Below, piece by piece: positions 51,974-58,295 of a stretch of 58,295 bases of DNA (the first letter of the stretch is position 1; every line of letters starts with the position of its first letter). The DNA lies in NCBI RefSeq assembly GCF_017114985.1, contig NZ_JABXKP010000089.1:1-58295 (forward strand). The letters are read 5' to 3'. Source of the stretch: Nostoc sp. JL33 (GTDB lineage Bacteria; Cyanobacteriota; Cyanobacteriia; Cyanobacteriales; Nostocaceae). Made by a program: the position numbers and the translations under genes. The notes under the pieces were generated by a model that was not told the origin of the DNA, searched no databases, and saw only the letters and a program-made list of their open reading frames with translations.

Positions 51974-53974
51974 TTAAATTACATCAGTGCGGGTAGAGAA
52001 AAATTTCCAATTGCCTGGATACAAAAATCGTTGTCGCCAAGTTCTTGCTACAGGCCAACTCAACTCGCAGACAGTGCCTTGGGGAGAGTGAGGAAATCGT
52101 CGAAACTTACCTCTCAATTTTCGGGCTAAATCTTGAGCTTGATCTGTTCCTCGCCCGCCACTTTGATAGTTAGATTTGGATATAATTCCAGATCCATTAT
52201 CAATTATTTGCAAGCAATACTCGGTTGCCGATCGCGTACAAATAACATCAAGACGGGTAGCTGCTTGCGAATGTTTGCCGACATTACATAAAGCTTCTTG
52301 CAAAAATAAGTACAAGCCTCGCTTTTGTTCTGCATTTAAGTAGCAATCTTCTAGTGGCTCAAAATTGGGAGGAATAAAACTTTGAATTGTTTTAAATCCT
52401 TGAAAGTTTCTTTGTAAGGTACTGTCGTAAATATGATAAAGTAACTCAGCAATTGGAGTTTGCAGATCGAGAACCTCATTTCCGTCCAAATAGAGACTGT
52501 CATTACCACTAAGCATTTCTTGACCGAGATAATCAGGGATACTTCGTAATTCCCGATTCACTTGTTCAAGTTGCGATCGCAATTTCTCACATTCTATGTT
52601 TTCTTCGCCAAGACTCCTTAAAATTACAGCCAGCGTTTGCAGAGGCCCATTATGGATTGTCTCAAAACAGCGCTTGAGAGTTAGATTGCGTTGTTCGAGT
52701 AATGTTCTTAAATCTCGGTCGAAAAAAAATGTTGTCAGCCCTGCGCTTGTTAGAGCTAACAAGGTTGGTACTAAAGGAATCCACCAACCCACAACTAGGA
52801 AAATATAACAAATTCCCACAAGTCCGATGCTAGCTAACCCAAGGCTCAACAATGTTTTTGCAGGAGATTGCAGAATTAAACCCAGAATTATGCCAAGTAA
52901 ACCCCAAGCTAAAATCCATAAATATTCCCAAAATTTAGGCCACACTTTTAACAGTGTTCGTCTGTCTAAAACATTACTAATAATTTGGCTGGTGGCATGG
53001 GCATGAATCTCTACACCATAAATCCATTGATACTGATTAGCAGAATTTTCAAATCCTAAATCTTTAGTATAAAATGTACGTTTGACTGCTGAAGTGATAA
53101 ATCTATCTTTAATACTTGAGGCAGTCATGCCGACAATCACGACGCGATCGCTAATCCAATTGGGATCAATTTTTTTAGTGAGGACATCTCTCAAAGATAA
53201 GATGCGAAAAGGTTCAGGATCAGAGCGAAAGTTTAATAATATCTGAAAGCCATTAGCATCAGTTCCCACATATCCGCCAGAATTGGGGAGAAACCGGACT
53301 AGCTGACTCGAACTAAACCCGATAGGATCGTAAGAATGACTGCCATGATGAAATACAATTCCTTGTTCGCGCAAATAGAGTTGTGCTAAACGCAGAGGTA
53401 AGGAGTATTTAAGTTTTCCCGTGTAAGTCTTGCTTGCCATTAAGCTGCGGCGTAACTTGCCATCAGGGTCAACTATTACATCTGCAAAGCCGACTCGTTC
53501 GGGAGGTAACTCCGGCGGTGGCTTAACATTAAAAGTTCGTTTCTGATTTAATGCAACTTCAACTCCAATGATATTTGCATTTTCTCTTAAGGCAAGTGCG
53601 AAGTCTGCACGATCAGAATTACTATCTTTATCCTTAAAAATATCCAGACCGATGACTCTAGGTTTGTAAGTATGTAGAATCCTCAACATTTTAGCAATGT
53701 CTTTATCCGGTATGGGATAGGTTCCTACATAGTTAATATCCTCTTCATCAATGCCTACAATTACCACCCGTGGATCGATAGCTTCATTAGGCCGCATCCG
53801 TAGCAATTGATCGAATACAAGCCACTCTTGCGATTGCAATAATCCTGTTGAGCGAGCAACCACGATTAACAGGATTATTGAGAGTCCTGGCAGAACTACT
53901 TCTCGCCAGGGTTTCAATTGTTTATAAACTTTTTTCCAGAAATTGTTTTTTATAGGAAGCGTGAACTTCATCAA
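51974..53974 (-). CDS. CHASE2-domain sensor histidine kinase
   Basis: The 666-residue protein has a first membrane helix (about 27-46), an extracytoplasmic CHASE2 domain (about 50-325; VVIVGIDEEDINYVGTYPIPD, PRVIGLDIF, ADVIVDPDGKLRRSL), and three clustered membrane helices (about 340-415). A HisKA_3-like helix carries His439 in ETIHNGPLQT, and a NarX-type HATPase follows (QEALCNVGKHSQAA, DNGSGI). It overlaps the end of the response-regulator gene by 4 bp, so the pair is one two-component system. The stimulus is unknown. Confidence 0.9.
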   Translation of the reverse strand: MMKFTLPIKNNFWKKVYKQLKPWREVVLPGLSIILLIVVARSTGLLQSQEWLVFDQLLRMRPNEAIDPRVVIVGIDEEDINYVGTYPIPDKDIAKMLRILHTYKPRVIGLDIFKDKDSNSDRADFALALRENANIIGVEVALNQKRTFNVKPPPELPPERVGFADVIVDPDGKLRRSLMASKTYTGKLKYSLPLRLAQLYLREQGIVFHHGSHSYDPIGFSSSQLVRFLPNSGGYVGTDANGFQILLNFRSDPEPFRILSLRDVLTKKIDPNWISDRVVIVGMTASSIKDRFITSAVKRTFYTKDLGFENSANQYQWIYGVEIHAHATSQIISNVLDRRTLLKVWPKFWEYLWILAWGLLGIILGLILQSPAKTLLSLGLASIGLVGICYIFLVVGWWIPLVPTLLALTSAGLTTFFFDRDLRTLLEQRNLTLKRCFETIHNGPLQTLAVILRSLGEENIECEKLRSQLEQVNRELRSIPDYLGQEMLSGNDSLYLDGNEVLDLQTPIAELLYHIYDSTLQRNFQGFKTIQSFIPPNFEPLEDCYLNAEQKRGLYLFLQEALCNVGKHSQAATRLDVICTRSATEYCLQIIDNGSGIISKSNYQSGGRGTDQAQDLARKLRGKFRRFPHSPQGTVCELSWPVARTWRQRFLYPGNWKFFSTRTDVI

Positions 53975-54678
53975 TTAATTAATCCGATTTTTCTAGCTGC
54001 GATCTCAATTTGAATTCTCAATTCTTTACCAGGTTCGTCATAGACACCCAGAGAATCTTGCAGTCTAATCCAGTAATTTCTAACAGTGCGATCGCTCAAC
54101 TTCATTTTTTGAGCGATCGCTTTATCTGTTAAGCTTTCTTGATATTTCAGCGTCAGTACCTCGATCCATTTTCGGTCAAATTCTGGGCGCGATCGCAATT
54201 CTGAAGATAAATAAATAGAGCCGCGCAATGCCAAGTCAACTAACTTTAACATTTCGCGGATCGGCAAAGACTTATCCATAGCGGCAAAGCCACCTTCATA
54301 AGCATTAATTATCGGTTTGAGACGTACCAACGGTTTGACATTGGTACTTAGCACCACTAAGTTAGGGGCAAGAGGGCTTTCCATCAAAGTTTTGCTCAGT
54401 TGCATACCAACTTCAACCTGAGCTGGAGCTTGAGGCTTTTCTGGCAGACATAAATCCACAATTACCAAGTCTGGGTGGTGGCGTTCAAATAGCTGATACG
54501 CCGTTTGGGCATCCTGAGCTGCGAAGATTTCCGCTTCTGGATATTTCTCCTTTAGCGCTGGAATTGTACCTTGAAGAATTGCTTCGTGGTCGTCAACAAC
54601 TAAAAACTTTTGCAAAGTTTGCTTTGGCTCTCGGTTCATAACTGGTTTACTTTTTAATATATTTATCAAACCTACCAA
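53971..54678 (-). CDS. NarL/LuxR-type response regulator
   Basis: The 235-residue protein has a receiver domain (about 24-150) with acidic residues in VVDDHE and phosphoacceptor Asp75 in LVIVDLCLP. A C-terminal LuxR-type helix-turn-helix follows (LTDKAIAQKMKLSDRTVRNYW, about 183-203). It is the first gene of an operon with the CHASE2 kinase. It is divergent from the large exoprotein gene, and the 222-bp space between them holds a clear inverted repeat, so the exoprotein is its most likely target. That link is inference. Confidence 0.9.
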   Translation of the reverse strand: MVGLINILKSKPVMNREPKQTLQKFLVVDDHEAILQGTIPALKEKYPEAEIFAAQDAQTAYQLFERHHPDLVIVDLCLPEKPQAPAQVEVGMQLSKTLMESPLAPNLVVLSTNVKPLVRLKPIINAYEGGFAAMDKSLPIREMLKLVDLALRGSIYLSSELRSRPEFDRKWIEVLTLKYQESLTDKAIAQKMKLSDRTVRNYWIRLQDSLGVYDEPGKELRIQIEIAARKIGLIN

Positions 54679-54797
54679 AACTATCGGAGGTCTAACTTTT
54701 GTGGTGAGAAATTAACTTGCCATTTAAGTAAAACTTATCGTTCAAGACTAGGATACAAATAATCAGCTGACTCTGTGTTGCAGTTTGAGGAATTTAG

Positions 54798-54815
54798 TTT
54801 TCCAAAATTGGAAAA
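54798..54815. promoter_or_regulatory. Inverted-repeat operator candidate before the exoprotein gene
   Basis: TTTTCCAA-AA-TTGGAAAA is an 8-bp inverted repeat with a 2-bp spacer. It lies 86 bp before the GTG of the exoprotein gene and 120 bp before the response-regulator start. The same 17 bases occur once more, before the double-glycine peptide gene (57967-57983). Confidence 0.55.
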
Positions 54816-54900
54816 TCAGCACCTTAGTTAAGGAATATGACAAATTGTGAAACTTGATGACATAGTATGACTAACTGGTTGTGAGGAGTCTATAAGTATT

Positions 54901-57900
54901 GTGAAAGCTAAATTAAGGTGTTATCGAAGCTGGGAATCGCTACTATTTGGTTCTGGGGCGATAACTATAACGGGATGCTGTGCTTTTGTAATCACTAGCC
55001 CCGTCTACGCCCAAATTATTCCTGATAATACACTTGAGGTAAATTCCAGTGTCGCACCGGGATGTACAGCTTGCACAATTGAAGGTGGAACAGTTCGAGG
55101 TAGCAACCTGTTCCACAGTTTTAGCGAGTTTTCCGTACCTACAGGCGGGGAGGCATATTTTAATAATGCGACGCAGATTCAGAACATCTTCACTCGCGTC
55201 ACAGGTAACTCAGCCTCAAATATTGATGGGTTGATTCGGGCAAATGGCACAGCAAATTTATTTTTAATCAATCCGAATGGAATTGTCTTTAACTCCAATG
55301 CCTCCCTGAATATTGGCGGTTCGTTTATTGCAAGTACAGCTAATAGTCTTAATTTTAGTGATGGGATTAAATTCAGTGCTGTAAATTCTCAAACTCCACC
55401 TTTACTGACTATGAATGTACCCATTGGCTTACAATTTGGAAGAAATCCGAGAAAGATTCAGCTACAAGGTTCCAATTTAAAAGTTAATCCGGGTCAGACC
55501 TTAGCACTTGTAGGCGGTAATGTGGAGCTTAAGGGTGGTCAACTCCTAGCTTCGGGTGGAAATGTGGAGTTGGGAGGTATGGCAGACATTGGTACAGTTG
55601 GTTTGAGTATTAATGGCTCATACCTTGATTTAAGTTTTCCTAATGGCGTTGAACGAGCTGATGTATATCTCAGCAATGGTACTGATGTCAATGTACTCGC
55701 TGGTGGTGGGGGTAGTATTGCGATCAATGCCCGTTCCTTGGATATGACTGGAGAAAGTACACAGCTACAATCAGGGATACCATCAGAGTTGGGTTCTGTT
55801 GACTCACAGGCGGGAGATATTGAAATTAATGCAGCACAGACAATAAACCTGAATGGAAGTAGTATCTCTAATACGGTGCAATCAACAGCTGTAGGTAACA
55901 GTGGCGACATCAATATAACGACCGGATCGCTTTATGCAAGAAATGGCGGTCTACTGAATACCGAAACCTCTGGACAGGGGAAGGCTGGCAGTATAAACAT
56001 AGTTGCCCGTGATACCGTTTCCTTTGATGCCAGTTATGCATCCAGTGCTCTACGAGCAACAGGCGTAGGCAAAGGTGGCAACATCAACATTACAACTGGG
56101 TCACTCTCTGTTACGAATGGTGGTGAGCTGGTTGCTACCAACTATGGTGGAAAGGGGGATGCAGGTAAGGTAGATATCGTTGCCCGCGATACCGTTACCT
56201 TTGATGGGATAGGTAGCGATGGATATCCGAGTGGAGCATTCAGCAATGTGTTCCCAAACGGGGTGGGCAACGGTGTCGAAATCAATATTACCACTGGGTC
56301 ACTTGATCTAAAAAATGGCGCTGTATTGAATGCCAGAACCGCAGGGGAAGGAAATGCAGGCAGTGTGAATATATTTGCCCGCGATACAGTTTCCTTGGAT
56401 GGCAATGGCATAAATGTCAGCTCGATACTTAGCGGAGTGCGGAGAGGAGCCGAAGGTCAGGGAGGCAACATCAAGATTACCACTGGGTCACTTTATCTAA
56501 AAAATGGCGCTGAATTGAATGCCAGAGTCGATGGGAAAGGAGATGCAGGCAGTGTGAATATATTTGCTCAAGATACAGTCTCCTTGGATGGGGTAAGTAC
56601 CAATGGCAGAAATGTAACTTGGGTACTCAGTGGAGTAGGGGAAAAAGCCGAAGGTCAGGGAGGCAATATCAATATTACCACTGGGTCACTCTTTGTTACA
56701 AATGGTGGTGAGCTGGTTGCTACCAACTATGGTGGAAAGGGGGATGCAGGCAGTGTGAATATTACTGCCGGGGATACCGTTACCTTTGATGGGATAGGTA
56801 GCAATGGATTTCCGAGTGGAGCATTCAGCAATATGTTCCCAAATGCGGTGGGCAAGGGTGCTGACATCAAGATTACCACTGGGTCACTTGATCTGAAAAA
56901 TGGGGCTGTATTGAATGCCAGAACCGCAGGGGAAGGAAATGCAGGCAATATAAATATATTTGCTCAAGATAGAGTCTCGTTGGAAGGGACGGGCAACAAT
57001 GGAAGCCACAGTGGAATACTCAGTACTGTGGAATTGACAGGCGTAGGCAAGGGAGGCGATATTAACATTACAACCGGGAGGCTGTCTTTAAAGGATAAAG
57101 CCCAAGTAACGGTGAGCAGTGAGCAAGGGTCAGGAATTGCAGGCTCATTAATAGTTGAAGCTAACTCTATCGATCTTGACAACAAAGCAACAATCAGTGC
57201 TGATACAACAAATGGAGGACAAGGAAATATTAATTTGCGATCGCGCGACTTGTTGCTCCTACGCCGAGGTAGTAGCATTACTACCAACGCTACTGGTAAT
57301 GCCACTGGTGGCAATATTACGATTGATACCGATAACCTAGTCGCTGTTCCAGAAGAAAATAGCGACATCAGTGCCAATGCTGAAGATAGCTTTGGTGGTC
57401 GAGTAATTGTCAATGCTTCGGGCATCTTTGGCACTCAGTTTCGTCTACAACCCACGCCATTAAGTGACATTACAGCTAATTCTGCTCGTGGTTCTGAGTT
57501 TAATGGCGTAGTGCAACTTAACACGCTTGATGTTAACCCTAGTCAAGGCTTAACTGCTCTGCCCACAAACATCATCGATACTTCACAGTTGATTGCCAAT
57601 AGTTGCATTGCACGGAGTAAACGACCAGAAGGGAAATTCATCATCACGGGTAACGGAGGTTTGCCAGTAATGCCAGATGACCCCTCAATTGCACCCTATC
57701 AAACTTATCAGATTCCAACTGTCCAGAGCGCAAGTATCTCAGCGCCACAAGAAAACGCTCTCGACCCCAAAAACCCTACTACTAGCAGCAAACCTTACCA
57801 TTTTGTTAAATCTGCGCCACTGATTGAAGCTCAGGGATGGATGTACGGAGCTAATGGTGAGGTGATTCTCACTGCCTCTGCATCTACTGTCCCTCCTCAC

Positions 57901-57939
57901 AGTTTTTGGCCACAACTGCCTACCTGTTCGGGTTCCTAA
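54901..57939 (+). CDS. Filamentous-haemagglutinin-type exoprotein (two-partner secretion)
   Basis: The 1012-residue protein starts at GTG 54901, with an extended signal peptide (hydrophobic about 17-37, ending VYA-QI) and the TPS secretion domain (about 40-280; GGTVRGSNLFHSFSEFSVPTG, LFLINPNGIVFNSNASLNIG). A long beta-helix follows, built from repeats of the form GNINITTGSLxLxNGA and GxAGxVNIxARDTVxxDG (about 300-760). A C-terminal region with one Cys (SCIARSKRPEGKF) and a TPS-family tail ends it. It should be exported through an Omp85-type TpsB partner, which is not in the window. Surface adhesion or aggregation is the likely role. Confidence 0.9.
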   Translation: MKAKLRCYRSWESLLFGSGAITITGCCAFVITSPVYAQIIPDNTLEVNSSVAPGCTACTIEGGTVRGSNLFHSFSEFSVPTGGEAYFNNATQIQNIFTRVTGNSASNIDGLIRANGTANLFLINPNGIVFNSNASLNIGGSFIASTANSLNFSDGIKFSAVNSQTPPLLTMNVPIGLQFGRNPRKIQLQGSNLKVNPGQTLALVGGNVELKGGQLLASGGNVELGGMADIGTVGLSINGSYLDLSFPNGVERADVYLSNGTDVNVLAGGGGSIAINARSLDMTGESTQLQSGIPSELGSVDSQAGDIEINAAQTINLNGSSISNTVQSTAVGNSGDINITTGSLYARNGGLLNTETSGQGKAGSINIVARDTVSFDASYASSALRATGVGKGGNINITTGSLSVTNGGELVATNYGGKGDAGKVDIVARDTVTFDGIGSDGYPSGAFSNVFPNGVGNGVEINITTGSLDLKNGAVLNARTAGEGNAGSVNIFARDTVSLDGNGINVSSILSGVRRGAEGQGGNIKITTGSLYLKNGAELNARVDGKGDAGSVNIFAQDTVSLDGVSTNGRNVTWVLSGVGEKAEGQGGNINITTGSLFVTNGGELVATNYGGKGDAGSVNITAGDTVTFDGIGSNGFPSGAFSNMFPNAVGKGADIKITTGSLDLKNGAVLNARTAGEGNAGNINIFAQDRVSLEGTGNNGSHSGILSTVELTGVGKGGDINITTGRLSLKDKAQVTVSSEQGSGIAGSLIVEANSIDLDNKATISADTTNGGQGNINLRSRDLLLLRRGSSITTNATGNATGGNITIDTDNLVAVPEENSDISANAEDSFGGRVIVNASGIFGTQFRLQPTPLSDITANSARGSEFNGVVQLNTLDVNPSQGLTALPTNIIDTSQLIANSCIARSKRPEGKFIITGNGGLPVMPDDPSIAPYQTYQIPTVQSASISAPQENALDPKNPTTSSKPYHFVKSAPLIEAQGWMYGANGEVILTASASTVPPHSFWPQLPTCSGS
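56102..56965 (+). repeat. 588-bp spaced near-identical repeat in the exoprotein gene
   Basis: A block of about 270 bp at 56102-56380 recurs at 56690-56965 with few changes (TGGTGAGCTGGTTGCTACCA, TTGATGGGATAGGTAG, CAGAACCGCAGGGGAAGGAA). The offset of 588 bp is 196 codons, so unequal recombination would keep the frame and change the length of the beta-helix. Confidence 0.7.
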
Positions 57940-57966
57940 GAAGTTTTAGTTATCTTCAAAAATTGG

Positions 57967-57984
57967 TTTTCCAAAATTGGAAAG
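57967..57984. promoter_or_regulatory. Inverted-repeat operator candidate before the peptide gene
   Basis: TTTTCCAAAATTGGAAAG repeats 17 of the 18 bases of the element at 54798-54815, with TCA following within one base in both. It lies 120 bp upstream of the ATG of the double-glycine peptide gene. Confidence 0.5.
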
Positions 57985-58104
57985 TCAATTTCCTAACTTG
58001 ACGATGTGCGTCTAATTAAATTTATCTATTGTAAAAGGGTGCAGTGAAGGCGAACACCTAAAACGCGATCGCCGCACAGACTCAATTAATTAAGGATAAA
58101 AACA

Positions 58105-58245
58105 ATGTCTAACATCAAAAACCAAACCCAAGACCTCTACAGCATCGAATTGGTGCAAGACCTTGACCAAGAAGCCGCTGCTACTGTTAGTGGTGGTAAA
58201 TTATACCTTTCGGGCGGATACAATGATACAGGATATAAAATATAG
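58105..58245 (+). CDS. Small peptide with double-glycine leader (RiPP/bacteriocin-like precursor)
   Basis: The 46-residue frame begins MSNIKNQTQDLYSIELVQDL and has DQEAAATVSGG at residues 21-31, followed by a 15-residue Gly/Tyr-rich core KLYLSGGYNDTGYKI. The acidic leader helix ending in Gly-Gly is the classic signal for a C39-type peptidase-ABC exporter. An AAGGA ribosome-binding site stands eight bases before the ATG. The core has no Cys or Ser/Thr cluster for lanthionines, but two Gly-Tyr pairs. No maturation enzyme or exporter lies within the remaining 50 bp of the window. It is too short for default gene calling. Confidence 0.7.
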   Translation: MSNIKNQTQDLYSIELVQDLDQEAAATVSGGKLYLSGGYNDTGYKI

Positions 58246-58295
58246 CGGTTCTCAGTTGGGTGCAATATAGTAACAGCAGTGGGTAAACCATCCAA

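Noticed and set aside
1..58295. tRNA, rRNA and CRISPR arrays
   Set aside because: No cloverleaf with conserved arms, no rRNA sequence and no spaced direct-repeat array was recognised by reading; a covariance search could still find a tRNA.

Overview
The window reads as a chromosomal segment of a filamentous, heterocyst-type cyanobacterium (Nostocales, most like Nostoc/Anabaena). The basis is a complete psbA gene for photosystem II protein D1, many GCGATCGC (HIP1-type) octamers, heptanucleotide short tandem repeats, dense small interspersed repeats, and a run of cyanobacteria-typical families (DUF2499/DUF3593, DUF928, CHAT-TPR, CHASE2 kinase, serine/threonine-histidine multi-kinase, CpcT/CpeT-like, haemagglutinin-type exoprotein). 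No rRNA, tRNA or CRISPR array was recognised. Species assignment is inference.

Layout. 0.1-3.0 kb (minus strand): phosphate-sensing cluster sphR-sphS-phoU. 3.1-5.4 kb (plus): two adjacent coiled-coil proteins resembling the cyanobacterial filament formers LfiA/LfiB. 5.5-6.4 kb: repeats, a 38-codon ORF and a MITE with a 9-bp target duplication. 6.5-13.6 kb (minus): a HAMP histidine kinase and a 1801-residue hybrid Ser/Thr-histidine kinase. 14.0-16.5 kb (minus): a glutamine-synthetase-like gene followed by an amidohydrolase, a split version of eukaryotic FluG/NodGS. 16.8-28.5 kb: housekeeping and envelope genes (hisA, DUF3593/DUF2499, csaB, GT87 glycosyltransferase, a small aspartic protease, pgeF, birA, an M23 peptidase, ribE, a bifunctional nuclease, an Fe-S aldo/keto reductase), with MITEs or tandem repeats in most gaps.

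29.0-31.9 kb is the most unusual segment. A decayed integron integrase (intI) on the plus strand faces away from three consecutive minus-strand units: an AT-rich HExxH metallopeptidase-like gene, a frameshifted hypothetical gene, and a DUF433/DUF5615 toxin-antitoxin pair. The pair is followed by an attC-like inverted repeat. This is the geometry of a small relic integron. Next come an ABC exporter whose N-terminus is separated from the rest by a shift at an A9 run (32.2-34.0 kb), a Uma2 nuclease, an orphan HicB, and an 805-residue protein joining a type I restriction-like nuclease domain to a P-loop ATPase (35.4-37.8 kb), a candidate single-gene defence factor.

37.9-47.9 kb holds a U32 peptidase gene with several repeats captured in frame, a methyltransferase, an exported hypothetical protein, DUF2237, an orphan HigA fragment between direct repeats, psbA (the Glu130 form) behind a terminator-rich leader, aroC and DUF928. 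48.2-58.3 kb is a sensing and surface module: a CHAT-TPR protein, an exported CpcT/CpeT-like protein with a PEP-CTERM tail, a CHASE2 histidine kinase with its NarL-type regulator, a large two-partner-secretion type exoprotein, and a 46-residue peptide with a double-glycine leader. The exoprotein and the peptide gene share a 17-bp inverted-repeat element upstream, which suggests co-regulation.
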